Shown here piece by piece: positions 55,298-64,000 of a stretch of 64,000 nucleotides of DNA; within the stretch, counting starts at the first letter, position 1, and every line of letters starts with the position of its first letter. This DNA is from Alistipes sp. dk3624 (GTDB lineage Bacteria; Bacteroidota; Bacteroidia; Bacteroidales; Rikenellaceae). The notes under the pieces were generated by a model. That model did no database searches. It saw nothing but the letters and a program-made list of their open reading frames with translations, and was not told the DNA's origin. The position numbers and the translations under genes were made by a program. Where the stretch lies: NCBI RefSeq assembly GCF_009557455.1, contig NZ_CP045651.1, positions 1,426,001-1,490,000 of the forward strand. The letters run 5' to 3'.

Positions 55298-55331
55298 CAA
55301 AGCTACATATTTTTTTGCGAAATACAACAAA
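55298..55331 (-). promoter_or_regulatory. Promoter for secDF
   Basis: On the minus strand TAGCTTTG (55305-55298) is an exact -7 box. TTTG (55331-55328) is 22 nt upstream and GTTG (55328-55325) 19 nt upstream; either could serve as -33. Confidence 0.6.
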
Positions 55332-55438
55332 CGGCCGTTTTAAACCGTTAATTTATCCTTTAGTATCTTACGACAGCTGCGCGTCAACGCGATACGGAGC
55401 CGCCCGACATGCACGGAAACACGTTTCGCCCCGCTCGC

Positions 55439-55474
55439 AAAACGGCAGGGAGACCGTTTTCGATCTCCCTGCCG
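55439..55474 (-). terminator. Terminator after the small DNA-binding protein gene
   Basis: An 11-bp perfect stem (55443-55453 with 55464-55474, 10-nt loop) is followed on the minus strand by TTTT. Confidence 0.75.
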
Positions 55475-55490
55475 CCCGATTTCCGCCACG

Positions 55491-55745
55491 TTACTGCTGA
55501 TCCTTCTGCTCGGCGATAATACGCATCGCGCACTCCAGGATCGAAGCATCGTCCAAAGTCACCACTCCCCCGTCAGGACCTTTCTCGAGATGAATGCCCA
55601 CCGGGCCGCCTTCCTTGAAATGCGTCCCGCCGAAATAATTCCGCACAACGTTAACGTCTATGTTCAATTCATCCGCAATACGCTGCGAACTGCCGCTGGG
55701 CAGTTTGTCCTTGATTCGGCGCAGCTCGTTAAATGTAATTACCAT
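55491..55745 (-). CDS. Small Bacteroidota DNA-binding protein
   Basis: The 84-residue protein is a conserved Bacteroidota family annotated as DNA-binding. The N-terminal half (TFNELRRIKDKLPSGSSQRIADELNIDVNVVRNYFGG) folds like a helix-turn-helix. The rest (GIHLEKGPDGGVVTLDD) is a short beta-rich wing. Targets are unknown. It has its own promoter and terminator, and so is transcribed alone. Confidence 0.85.
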   Translation of the reverse strand: MVITFNELRRIKDKLPSGSSQRIADELNIDVNVVRNYFGGTHFKEGGPVGIHLEKGPDGGVVTLDDASILECAMRIIAEQKDQQ

Positions 55746-55814
55746 AATCCTTAAGGTTTAGTTTAAGTTATGCAAGATCTGTCAATAAATTCCATACAAC
55801 GATCAATCCAGTTT

Positions 55815-55845
55815 TAAAGGTATAAAAAATAAAATTCAATTCAAA
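55815..55845 (-). promoter_or_regulatory. Promoter for the small DNA-binding protein gene
   Basis: On the minus strand TTTG (55845-55842), a 19-nt spacer and TACCTTTA (55822-55815) fit the consensus with one mismatch. Confidence 0.6.
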
Positions 55846-56148
55846 AGGAATCCCTCCGTTTTTTTCCGATTCACCGCATAACGAATCAACAAACAACATA
55901 TTAATGTTTTTTTACGCTTCCCGGAACGGCTGTCCCGGCCCCTGTCCGGATCTACAAAAAAACGTCTACGTCTCCCCTTTTTCCGAATTCGTACGGGAAA
56001 TTCTTCGAAAAACAAAAATTTTCCATAATTTTAGTCCGGAATGATACGTCCGTCCGCACGATCCGGCAGGCGCCGGCAACGCGGCGGGACGAAACCCTTC
56101 CCGTTTCCGCCGGACAACCGCTTTCGATATGAACCCAAAACCGACCGT
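55846..56148. other. Gene-free stretch upstream of the GH28-like gene
   Basis: No gene is supported here. TAATTTTA at 56026-56033 may be a weak -7 box for the GH28-like gene. Confidence 0.35.
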
Positions 56149-58461
56149 ATGCCAAAAAAAATCTCCCCTTTTCGCAGCCTGCTGCTTTGCGCCGCCTTGT
56201 CGCTGACCGGACAGGCCCCGGCCCAGCCGGGCCCGACTCCCGGGCTGACTTTCGAACAACCCGGCTCCGCCGAACGGTTTACCGCCGTAAACGGCAGCGT
56301 GGCGACCCGAGACGGAGCGTTGGAATACACGTTCCGCAAAGGTTCTTCGCTCAGCTCGCCGCCGCTGGCGGGCAGCCGGCACCTGCTCTACAATCCGACG
56401 CTCGAAAAACGCAACACGGTACTCCTGCTGATGGAGAACCGGAGTTCCGCGACCCGGCTGCGACTCCGTTTCATCACCGACCGGGACAGCACCTATGACG
56501 AAGCGAAATCCAAGATTTTCGAAATCGAACCGAATTCGCCGAAAAAAACCTGCTACCTCAACCTGTCGGACAACCCGCACGCCAAAGGCCGCCTGAAGGG
56601 TTTCCGGATCGAACCGCTCGGCGGCAAGGGCATGCTCCGAATCGACCGGATCACGTTCGAGCAGGAGGCCGCGCTCGAACCGCAGGCCGGCCGGATCGAC
56701 GGCTGCACCGCCACGCCGCATGAGATCGCGGTCACCGGCAGCATCGACCCGAAATACCGCAATCGATACTCCCGAATCGCGATTTACGAAACTTCGATGC
56801 TACAACCCGAAGACGATATCAACCGGATGACCGAATTGTACGAAGGCGAACTGACTCCGGAATTCCGCATCGCAGGCATCCCGATGCGCAATGGCGACAT
56901 GACGCGGCTGAGCAGCCAGTTCCTGGCGGTCGTCAAAGACGACAAAGGCAATTTTCTAAAGATCGGGCCGCGCTTCTACATCGACAACTGGAACGATTTC
57001 GAAGAGAATCCCTACGCTTTCGCATTGCCTTCGCTCACGGTTCACGCTACCGACTACGGAGCCAAGGGAGACGGATTCACCGACGATACCGACGCCATCC
57101 AGGCGGCGATCGACGACGCTGCCGCGAAGGGGGGCGGACGGGTCGTGCTCGACGGCGACGGCTCGTTTTACGGCAAACGCTATGTCGCGACCAACATCCT
57201 GCTGAAAAGCAACATCGAACTGCACATCGCCGAAGGCGCGATCCTTTGGCAGTCGCAGGACGCGCGCGATTACAAGTATAAACCGGCCTACGGGCACGAA
57301 GGGTCGATCCCCGGCATCAACTGGACGCACAACATGCACGTTTCGAACCTGCCGCTGCTCCAGGGCAAAAGCATCGAAAACATCAAGATCACCGGCCCCG
57401 GCAAGATCCGTTCGATGGATCCCGAATGCCAGGACGAGCGCTACGCCGAGGAAGATTACCAGCGTTACTGCGCCGACCGCATCCACGTCATTCCGATCGG
57501 GCTGTGGAACGTGCGCAACATCGAAGTGTCGAACCTCGACATCGTCCGTTCGAACAACTACCACACGGCGTTTTACGCCTGCGAGAACGTCTTCATCGGC
57601 AACCTGAAGATGCACGAGGTTCAGTGCGTCAGCGGCGACGGCCTGGGACTCGGCGTCGGAACGCACAACGTCAAGATCGTCCGCGCGTTCCTCGAATCGA
57701 ACGACGACGGCGTGGTGCTGTGGACCGCTTACGACGACCCGCGCGGCATCCTGTGGTGGTGGGCGCGGCCGGACGCCGACAATTCGATCCGCAACGTAAC
57801 CGCCTGCCACAGCTACATCAATTCGGGCGGCGGCAAGGCGATCGCCTTCATCCCGTGGGGAACCGACAACCCGGACTGGGGCGACACCGAAATCGACAGC
57901 ATCACGGTCTACGATTGCGTCCTCAAAGGGGGATATGCGGTCGGCACCTGGCCCGACAATCCCTATTTCGGCAAACAACCGTTCGACAACACCGAGCAGG
58001 ACGACTACTCGCCGATCAAAAACGTCCGCATCTACCGCAACAGCTACCTCAGTCCTTGCGACTTGCTCTGCATCCGGCCGACCAATTTCATCTCCGACTG
58101 CGGCATCCGCAGCAGCGGCACGTTCCAGAACGGAAACTTCGAACACGGCCGCGCCTACTGGACGATGCGGGGCGACGCGGGCGTCCGGGACGGCTGCGGC
58201 TACGCCGACGGAGGACGTCTGTACGAAGGGCTTTATCTGACCCGCGGCAGGCACACCTTCACGGCGGAAGTACAGGGCGACGGATCGCTCTACGCCGACA
58301 GACTAAGCCTGTTCGAAGAGAGCGTGCCGATCGCACGAGCGGATTTCAGTTCCGAAACATGGACGCAACGGACGTTGACGGTCGATATTCCCGAAGACGG
58401 CACTTACGCCCTGGGGATCGACGGAAACGGCGCGCGGATCCGAAAAGCCGCCGTCGACTGA
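56149..58461 (+). CDS. Secreted GH28-like (polygalacturonase fold) protein
   Basis: The start is ATG 56149 (MPKKISPFRSLLLCAALSLTGQAPAQ), which gives a signal peptide; the longer frame adds an Arg/Pro-rich non-secretory stretch. The 770 residues have an N-terminal beta-sandwich-like part (about 30-310). A beta-helix opens with YGAKGDGFTDDTDAIQAAIDDAAAKGGGRVVLDGDGSF, a standard GH28/pectate lyase start, and has ESNDDGVVLW where GH28 keeps catalytic Asp residues. A C-terminal carbohydrate-binding-like region of about 100 residues closes it. The substrate is probably a galacturonan or related glycan, but the typical GHG and RIK motifs are not clear. Confidence 0.82.
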   Translation: MPKKISPFRSLLLCAALSLTGQAPAQPGPTPGLTFEQPGSAERFTAVNGSVATRDGALEYTFRKGSSLSSPPLAGSRHLLYNPTLEKRNTVLLLMENRSSATRLRLRFITDRDSTYDEAKSKIFEIEPNSPKKTCYLNLSDNPHAKGRLKGFRIEPLGGKGMLRIDRITFEQEAALEPQAGRIDGCTATPHEIAVTGSIDPKYRNRYSRIAIYETSMLQPEDDINRMTELYEGELTPEFRIAGIPMRNGDMTRLSSQFLAVVKDDKGNFLKIGPRFYIDNWNDFEENPYAFALPSLTVHATDYGAKGDGFTDDTDAIQAAIDDAAAKGGGRVVLDGDGSFYGKRYVATNILLKSNIELHIAEGAILWQSQDARDYKYKPAYGHEGSIPGINWTHNMHVSNLPLLQGKSIENIKITGPGKIRSMDPECQDERYAEEDYQRYCADRIHVIPIGLWNVRNIEVSNLDIVRSNNYHTAFYACENVFIGNLKMHEVQCVSGDGLGLGVGTHNVKIVRAFLESNDDGVVLWTAYDDPRGILWWWARPDADNSIRNVTACHSYINSGGGKAIAFIPWGTDNPDWGDTEIDSITVYDCVLKGGYAVGTWPDNPYFGKQPFDNTEQDDYSPIKNVRIYRNSYLSPCDLLCIRPTNFISDCGIRSSGTFQNGNFEHGRAYWTMRGDAGVRDGCGYADGGRLYEGLYLTRGRHTFTAEVQGDGSLYADRLSLFEESVPIARADFSSETWTQRTLTVDIPEDGTYALGIDGNGARIRKAAVD

Positions 58462-58486
58462 TCTTTCCGAAGGAAATGATTTTTTT

Positions 58487-58518
58487 GTTGGAAATTTCAG
58501 ACAACCTGCTTATCTTTA
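58487..58518 (+). promoter_or_regulatory. Putative promoter for the triheme peroxidase
   Basis: GTTG (58487-58490), a 20-nt spacer and TATCTTTA (58511-58518) fit the consensus with one mismatch in each box. Confidence 0.5.
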
Positions 58519-58573
58519 CCCCCATAAGTCCGTATTTGCAAACCGGATTTACGGCAATAAACCCGAACAAAAA

Positions 58574-59959
58574 ATGAAAAAAAGCGTAAAAGTCATTCTG
58601 GCGCTGGCGGTAATCGCTATCGCGCTGACGATCACCTATCATGCGGTGAACCGGATTCCGGCTCCCGAACTGACGGCCGAAATGCGGGTAAAAGCGATCT
58701 TCGACGACGGCGGCTGTCTGGACTGCCACAGCGCGACACCGAACCTGCCCTTCTATGCCAGCCTGCCGGTCGCAGGCGATATCGTCAAGAAAGACGTATC
58801 CGAGGCGCTCAAACACACCGACCTGACGGAAGCGTACCGGGCGCTTTCGGACGGCAGGCCGGTCGGCGAAGTCACCCTGTCGAAAATCGAAAAATCGGTT
58901 GCCGACGGCTCGATGCCGATGGCCAAATACTACCTCGTGCACTGGGGATCGTCGCTTACCGACGCCAAAAAGGAGATCCTGCTCGATTGGGTGAAAAAAC
59001 ACCGGGCGGAACACTATCCGAATAACCTGTCGGCGACCGTTTTCGCCAACGAACCCATCCAACCGATCGCCGATTCGATCCCGGTGGACATCCGCAAAGT
59101 CGCACTCGGCGAAATGCTGTACAACGATCCGCGGCTGTCGTCGGACAACACGGTTTCGTGCGCGTCGTGCCATAACCTGCAAACCGGCGGCGTCGACAAC
59201 AAAGCGTACTCGGAAGGAGTGGGCAAGCAACTCGGCGGCGTCAACGCCCCGACCGTGTTCAATGCCGTCTACAACTTCGTGCAGTTCTGGGACGGCCGGG
59301 CGGCGGATCTTGCCGAACAGGCCGGCGGCCCGCCGTTGAACCCGGTCGAAATGGCCAGCGCGTCGTGGGACGAAATCATCGGGAAATTGAAAGCGGACAA
59401 AATCTTTACGAACGCTTTCACCGCCGTTTACCCGGAAGGCTACTCGGGCGAAACCATCACGGACGCCATCGCCGAATACGAAAAAACGCTGCTCACGCCC
59501 GATTCGCGGTTCGACCTCTACCTGAAAGGCGATTCGACGGCGTTGAGCGCGGAGGAGCTTCACGGATACGAACTTTTCAAAGAGAACCGCTGCGCGACCT
59601 GTCACGTCGGCCCGACGCTCGGCGGACAGTCCTACGAACTGATGGGACTCTACGGCGACTACTTCGCCGACCGCGGAACGGAAATGACCGAAGAAGACAA
59701 CGGCCGCCACAAGCAAACCAAAACGGACTACGACCTGCACCGATTCAAAGTTCCCGGACTGCGGAACGTAGCGTTGACGGCTCCCTACTATCACGACGGG
59801 ACGCGCCAGACGCTGGACGAAGCGGTCTGCGACATGGCGAAATACCAGGTCGGGAGAACGCTGCCCGAAAGCGACGTGAACGACCTGACCGCATTCCTCG
59901 AAACCCTGACCGGAAAGCTCAACGGGCTGCCGCTCACGGACGGCAGCGCCCTGAACTGA
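58574..59959 (+). CDS. Triheme cytochrome c peroxidase (MauG/CcpA-like)
   Basis: The 461-residue periplasmic enzyme is anchored by an N-terminal helix. Three CxxCH heme sites are seen: CLDCH (48-52) in an extra N-terminal haem-binding domain, CASCH (196-200) and CATCH (340-344) in the diheme peroxidase core. The core motifs FWDGRAADLAEQAGGP and PGLRNVALTAPYYHDG are typical. It reduces hydrogen peroxide to water with electrons from the extra heme or a quinol pathway (inference). Its terminator follows at 59982. Confidence 0.93.
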   Translation: MKKSVKVILALAVIAIALTITYHAVNRIPAPELTAEMRVKAIFDDGGCLDCHSATPNLPFYASLPVAGDIVKKDVSEALKHTDLTEAYRALSDGRPVGEVTLSKIEKSVADGSMPMAKYYLVHWGSSLTDAKKEILLDWVKKHRAEHYPNNLSATVFANEPIQPIADSIPVDIRKVALGEMLYNDPRLSSDNTVSCASCHNLQTGGVDNKAYSEGVGKQLGGVNAPTVFNAVYNFVQFWDGRAADLAEQAGGPPLNPVEMASASWDEIIGKLKADKIFTNAFTAVYPEGYSGETITDAIAEYEKTLLTPDSRFDLYLKGDSTALSAEELHGYELFKENRCATCHVGPTLGGQSYELMGLYGDYFADRGTEMTEEDNGRHKQTKTDYDLHRFKVPGLRNVALTAPYYHDGTRQTLDEAVCDMAKYQVGRTLPESDVNDLTAFLETLTGKLNGLPLTDGSALN

Positions 59960-59981
59960 TCCTTCGACGGAGAAATACCTT

Positions 59982-60010
59982 GAAAAATTCCGCTGTCGGC
60001 GGAATTTTTC
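59982..60010 (+). terminator. Rho-independent terminator
   Basis: A 12-bp perfect stem (59982-59993 with 59999-60010, TGTCG loop) ends in a T5 run inside the stem. Confidence 0.8.
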
Positions 60011-60094
60011 ATTTCCCGGAATACGGAACGCGCCACACGACCGTCGTTCGACCCGGCAAAGCGCACTCCGCACCAAACAAAAAAACGACGAAAC

Positions 60095-61090
60095 ATGAAA
60101 AGCAGAACCGAAAGCGAAATCAAACAACGGGTACAACGGCGGATCATCGCCTGTTCGGTACTGCTGATGGGCGGCAAATTTCTGGCGTTCGCCCTGACCA
60201 ATTCGGTGGGTATCCTGACCGACGCGATGGAAAGCATCGTCAACGTAATCGCCGGATTCATCAGTCTGTACAGCCTGTACCGGGCCGCCAAACCGAAAGA
60301 CGAAAACCACCCGTTCGGACACGGGAAAATCGAACTGATCTCGGCATCGGTCGAAGGACTGCTGATCGCCGTGGCGGGCGGGATCATCATCTTCGAAGGC
60401 GTCAGGCGGCTTTTCGAACCGGCCGCGATCGAAAAACTGGATATCGGTATCGTATTGGTAGCCGCGGCCGGAGCGGTCAACTACCTGCTCGGCCGGTACA
60501 GCATCCGCACGGGCCGCCGATACGATTCGATCGCGCTGGTGGCCGGGGGCCGGCACTTGCAATCGGACACCTATTCGTCGATCGGCCTGGTCGCAGGCCT
60601 GTTGCTGCTGTACGTAACCCGCATCGGCTGGATCGACAGCGCGCTGGCGCTGATCTTCGGCGGCATTATCGTCTGGACGGGCTTTTCGATCCTGCGTAAA
60701 ACCGTGGCCAATCTGACCGACGAAGCCGACCGCGAATACCTCGAAAAAATGCGGACGACCATCGCGGAAAACCCGCACCCGGACTGGATCGACATCCATA
60801 ACTTGAAAATGATCCAATACGGCAGTTACTTCTACATCGACTGCGACCTGACGCTGCCGTGGTATTACAACATCCGTCAGGGACACGCGGCCTGCACCGA
60901 ACTGCGGGAAACCATCCAAAAAGGATTCTCCGACCGGGTGCTGCTGTCGATTCACACCGATTCGTGCGACGAAAAACACTGTAGCCACTGCGCCGTCGGC
61001 GACTGCCCGTACCGCCGCGAACGGTTTGCGGCTCCATTGATCTACACGCTGCGGGAACTGACCGAAACGGACGAAGACCGCGACGAGTAA
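60095..61090 (+). CDS. Cation diffusion facilitator (CDF) metal exporter with Cys-rich tail
   Basis: CDF proteins export Zn2+, Fe2+, Mn2+ or other divalent metals from the cytoplasm. The 331 residues have about six membrane helices, the metal site residues in LTDAMESIVN and GRHLQSDTYSS, and the HPFGHGK loop. The cytoplasmic tail carries an unusual Cys/His cluster (Cys291 to Cys304: CDEKHCSHCAVGDC), a likely metal sensor or zinc knuckle. Metal specificity cannot be told. Confidence 0.92.
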   Translation: MKSRTESEIKQRVQRRIIACSVLLMGGKFLAFALTNSVGILTDAMESIVNVIAGFISLYSLYRAAKPKDENHPFGHGKIELISASVEGLLIAVAGGIIIFEGVRRLFEPAAIEKLDIGIVLVAAAGAVNYLLGRYSIRTGRRYDSIALVAGGRHLQSDTYSSIGLVAGLLLLYVTRIGWIDSALALIFGGIIVWTGFSILRKTVANLTDEADREYLEKMRTTIAENPHPDWIDIHNLKMIQYGSYFYIDCDLTLPWYYNIRQGHAACTELRETIQKGFSDRVLLSIHTDSCDEKHCSHCAVGDCPYRRERFAAPLIYTLRELTETDEDRDE

Positions 61091-61205
61091 CCGTTTCGGC
61101 TCCCCCACCTCTCCGCAACGACGCCGGCCGTCGCTCACAAAACCGGTCCGGAAACATCCCCGCAAAACTCTTTTTCGAAAACGACAGCCGTTTTCAAAAA
61201 TTCCG

Positions 61206-61213
61206 TACATTTG
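61206..61213 (+). promoter_or_regulatory. Putative -7 element for the MFS transporter
   Basis: TACATTTG matches TAnnTTTG 30 nt upstream of ATG 61244. No -33 TTTG is at the right distance. Confidence 0.4.
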
Positions 61214-61243
61214 CCGCGGAAATTTCGAGGGAAAATTTTTACG

Positions 61244-62401
61244 ATGGGAACATTGTCACTGAGCGCTACGAAATACTACCGGATCTCGGTCAGCGCTTTT
61301 TTCTTTATTCAGGGCCTGGTATTTTCGAGCTGGGCCAGCCGCATCCCCGACATCAAAGACGCCCTGCACCTGAACGAAGCGGTGCTCGGATCGGTGCTGT
61401 TCGCACTACCGGTCGGACAACTCTCCGCAATGGCGCTGTCGGGCTACCTGGTCAGCCGCTACGGCAGCAAGCTGGTACTGACCGTAGCAGCGTTGCTCTA
61501 CCCGGCCGCGCTGGTCGGACTCGGAGCGGCCTCGTCGATTGGACAGCTCACGCTGGGACTCTTCCTGTTCGGCATCACGGCCAACCTGTGCAACATCGCC
61601 GTCAACACGCAGGGAGTCGGCGTCGAACGGCTCTACAACCGCAGTATCATGGCGTCGTTCCACGGCTTGTGGTCGCTGGCCGGATTCTGCGGAGGGCTGG
61701 TCAGCACGCTGATGGTTGGTTACGACATTCCGCCGCTGATGCATTTCTGCATCATTTATGCGGTTACATTCGCGGTGCTCGTCACGATGCGCGGCTCGAT
61801 GCTGCCGCGCGACGCCAAGCCGGCCGACGAAAAAAAACCGAAAAAGGTTTTCGTCCGTCCCGACCGTTACATCCTGCTGCTCGGACTGATCGCTTTCGGC
61901 AGCATGGCCTGCGAGGGAACCATGTTCGACTGGAGCGGCGTCTATTTCGAAACGGTCATCCGACCTCCGAAAGAGCTGATCCGGCTCGGCTACATCGCCT
62001 TCATGTGCACGATGGCCTGCGGCCGGTTCACCGCCGACCGGCTCGTAACGCGGTTCGGGGCGATCCGGGTGATCCGCGCCAGCGGCATCGTCATCGCGAC
62101 CGGGTTGCTGCTGTCGGTGCTGTTCCCGCACCTGACTACCGCCACGCTGGGATTTCTGCTGGTCGGATTCGGAACGTCGTCGGTCGTGCCGTTGTGTTAC
62201 AGCTTGGCCGGGCGGTCGAAAACGATGCTGCCGGGGGTGGCGCTGGCGACCGTCTCGACGATCGGATTTTTCGGGTTTCTGCTCGGCCCGCCGGTGATCG
62301 GCTTCATCGCCCACGCGTTGAATCTGCGTTGGTCGTTCGCGCTGATCGCCCTGATCGGCCTCACGACGACCGTCGCCGCCCCGATGCTGCGACAGAAATA
62401 G
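61244..62401 (+). CDS. MFS transporter, YbjJ-like
   Basis: The start is ATG 61244 (MGTLSLSATKYYRISVSAFF); the longer frame begins at TTG. The 385 residues have 12 hydrophobic helices. GLVFSSWASRIPDIKDALHLNEAVLG and LSGYLVSRYGSKLVL (motif A-like) match the YbjJ branch of the major facilitator superfamily, thought to move sugars or drugs. No sugar kinase or regulator is adjacent, so the substrate is open. Confidence 0.9.
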   Translation: MGTLSLSATKYYRISVSAFFFIQGLVFSSWASRIPDIKDALHLNEAVLGSVLFALPVGQLSAMALSGYLVSRYGSKLVLTVAALLYPAALVGLGAASSIGQLTLGLFLFGITANLCNIAVNTQGVGVERLYNRSIMASFHGLWSLAGFCGGLVSTLMVGYDIPPLMHFCIIYAVTFAVLVTMRGSMLPRDAKPADEKKPKKVFVRPDRYILLLGLIAFGSMACEGTMFDWSGVYFETVIRPPKELIRLGYIAFMCTMACGRFTADRLVTRFGAIRVIRASGIVIATGLLLSVLFPHLTTATLGFLLVGFGTSSVVPLCYSLAGRSKTMLPGVALATVSTIGFFGFLLGPPVIGFIAHALNLRWSFALIALIGLTTTVAAPMLRQK

Positions 62402-62475
62402 TTCCGGGCTCCCGCTCCGCCGGAATAGGCGGCCGAAATCCCCTTCCGAGAAGTATCGCATACGATTTTTTTCGC

Positions 62476-62483
62476 TATATTTG
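62476..62483 (+). promoter_or_regulatory. Putative -7 element for the DUF4832 gene
   Basis: TATATTTG matches TAnnTTTG, 26 nt upstream of ATG 62510. No -33 TTTG is clear. Confidence 0.45.
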
Positions 62484-62509
62484 AACGAAACGAATCAAAC
62501 GATACCGAT

Positions 62510-64000
62510 ATGAAAAAAATCAACCGACGCACTTTTTTGCAGCAGGCGGGACTCGTAACCGCCGCCCTCGCCGCGGGAATGTACGATCAGGTCGCAGCGC
62601 GGCCGTCGAGCGGCACGGCCGCCGGAAGCCTACCCTCAGCGGCAACCGACGACATTACTTCCGAAAACGGCCGGTTCACCGCCGCGCTTCGGGATCACGG
62701 CCGGGCGCTGACCAACCCGGGCATGGGCTGGACGATGCATTTTTACTCGAACATCCTCGCCAACTACGGATCGCAGCTCGAACCGTCCGATACGCTGGAC
62801 GATTTCCCGGGGCTGAGCACTGTCTACCTGCGGGTTCCGTGGGCCTTCCTCGAACCCGAGGAAGGCAAATTCGCCTGGGAACTGCTCGACACCCCGGCGC
62901 AGCGCTGGATCGACAAAGGCAAATACGTCGCCTTCCGCGTCAGCGCGACCGAAAGCTGGCTGTACCACGCCACGCCGAAATGGGTATTCGACGCCGGAGC
63001 GACGGGATACGACGTCGAAGGTCATTACCTCGAACCCGACTACGAAGACCCGGTATTCATAGAGAAGGTGGAAAACTTTTTGCGGGCGATGGCCGAACGC
63101 TACGACCGCAACCCGCACGTCGCCTTCGTGGACGTCGGACACTTCGGGATGTGGGGCGAGGGCCATACGGTCATGAGCACGCCGAAGCACGGCCGTTCAT
63201 GGGGCCTGGAAACCCAGAAAAAACACATCGACCTGTACTGCAAGCATTTCAAAAACACCCAACTTTGCATCTCGGACGACTTTGCCGGGCACGACGCGCC
63301 GGGCAGCCGTTTCCCGATCACCGACTACGCCTTCTCGCGCGGCGTGACCATCCGCGACGACAGCATCCTGGTGCAACCGCCGCCTCATTCGTGGTACCAC
63401 AGCGAAATGGCTCAGCTCTTCTGGCCGACGCTGCCGGTAATCCTCGAACACGAACACTACGGCGGATCGAAAGAGCGCGGCAGTTGGGACAAAAATCTGC
63501 TGGTCAAGTCCGTCGAAGATTACCACGCCTCGTTCATGTCGATTCACTGGTGGCCGCGCATCCTGCTCGAAGAGAACCGCGACGCGATCGACCGGATCAA
63601 CCGCCGGATAGGTTACCGCCTGCAGGTATCCGGAATCTCGTGGCCCGAAAGCGTAAAAATGGGCGAACCGTTGGAAATCCGTTCCGCATGGAGCAATGCG
63701 GGCGTAGCCCCCTGCTACCGCGGCGGCCACCCGTGTTTCACGTTGAAAGACGACAAAGGGGGAATCGTATCGGCGCTGGTGGTCGACGATTTCGACCTGC
63801 GCTCGCTTCCGGTTTGCGAAGCGGGAAAAGCCGAAGAACGGCAAATCGTTTCGACGTTCCGGATCGCTCCGCGCTATGCCGACAAAGCGGGCACTTTTTT
63901 CCGCGCGTGCAAACCGGGCGTTTACGACCTGTACGTCTCGGCCGGTATGCGTGACGGCACTCCGGTCTACGAACTGCCCTACGACGGCAATGACGGACGG
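62510..64000 (+). CDS. Tat-exported DUF4832-like glycoside hydrolase-related protein, 3' truncated
   Basis: The frame is open from ATG 62510 to the window edge (497 codons, no stop). The N-terminus has a twin-arginine signal (NRRTFLQQAG), so the protein is exported folded. It then reads as a TIM-barrel like GH42-related protein of the DUF4832 type: LTNPGMGWTMHFYSN, STVYLRVPWAFLEPEEGKFAWELLD, YDRNPHVAFVDVGHFGMWGEGHT and HEHYGGS. A beta-sandwich follows (about 380-497). The substrate is unknown. Confidence 0.85.
   Translation, partial: MKKINRRTFLQQAGLVTAALAAGMYDQVAARPSSGTAAGSLPSAATDDITSENGRFTAALRDHGRALTNPGMGWTMHFYSNILANYGSQLEPSDTLDDFPGLSTVYLRVPWAFLEPEEGKFAWELLDTPAQRWIDKGKYVAFRVSATESWLYHATPKWVFDAGATGYDVEGHYLEPDYEDPVFIEKVENFLRAMAERYDRNPHVAFVDVGHFGMWGEGHTVMSTPKHGRSWGLETQKKHIDLYCKHFKNTQLCISDDFAGHDAPGSRFPITDYAFSRGVTIRDDSILVQPPPHSWYHSEMAQLFWPTLPVILEHEHYGGSKERGSWDKNLLVKSVEDYHASFMSIHWWPRILLEENRDAIDRINRRIGYRLQVSGISWPESVKMGEPLEIRSAWSNAGVAPCYRGGHPCFTLKDDKGGIVSALVVDDFDLRSLPVCEAGKAEERQIVSTFRIAPRYADKAGTFFRACKPGVYDLYVSAGMRDGTPVYELPYDGNDGR

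Overview
The window looks like chromosome from a Bacteroidota gut commensal, most likely Alistipes or another member of the Rikenellaceae. The evidence is the GC-rich protein-coding sequence, a SusC/SusD polysaccharide utilization locus, Bacteroidota-only families (DUF4290, DUF4954, DUF4832, NVEALT, FISUMP), a fused SecDF, and repeated TTTG-N19-21-TAnnTTTG promoters. The genus is inferred; no rRNA is present.

Layout. 1-6.1 kb: the tail of a DUF1080 protein, then smpB with a DUF4290 gene (minus strand), an NtrC-like regulator with no DNA-binding domain, an SGNH hydrolase, a GNAT and gltX. 6.3-14.1 kb: a secreted tandem retropepsin-like protease; a minus-strand run der / degenerate LacZ-like protein / rlmH; DUF4954; and a nucleoside-recognition membrane protein. 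14.2-20.8 kb: two lipoproteins, a SulP transporter, a yjdJ/yjdI-like pair, and an SOS-peptidase/DHA2 efflux pair. 20.9-22.5 kb: a strikingly AT-rich accessory island coding for an NVEALT peptide and a six-bladed beta-propeller lipoprotein. 22.6-34.8 kb: DUF488, an AlkZ-like protein, an orphan tyrosine recombinase beside a perfect 15-bp palindrome, mgtE, a CAT-anticodon tRNA, dsbD, a long amidophosphoribosyltransferase, rubrerythrin and a phosphoesterase/PQQ-propeller fusion.

35.0-47.8 kb: a polysaccharide utilization locus with SusC, SusD, two GH144-type (glucoamylase-family) proteins, a GH3 beta-glucosidase and a putative surface glycan-binding lipoprotein, with an AraC regulator facing it. 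The GH144 plus GH3 set points to beta-1,2-glucan as the substrate. The lipoprotein signals suggest that one GH144 enzyme works at the surface, while the other and the GH3 finish the job in the periplasm.

48.1-64.0 kb: OMPLA; a minus-strand string secDF / cdaA / beta-helix protein / NlpE-like lipoprotein; a small DNA-binding protein; a GH28-like protein; a triheme peroxidase; a CDF metal exporter; an MFS transporter; and a Tat-exported DUF4832 protein cut off by the window edge.

The items most worth following up are the NVEALT/propeller island with its unclear start codon, the der-linked LacZ-like protein that has lost its acid/base residue, the YedK-like protein with His replaced by Asp, and the GH144 locus with its triplicated Ig-like binding protein.
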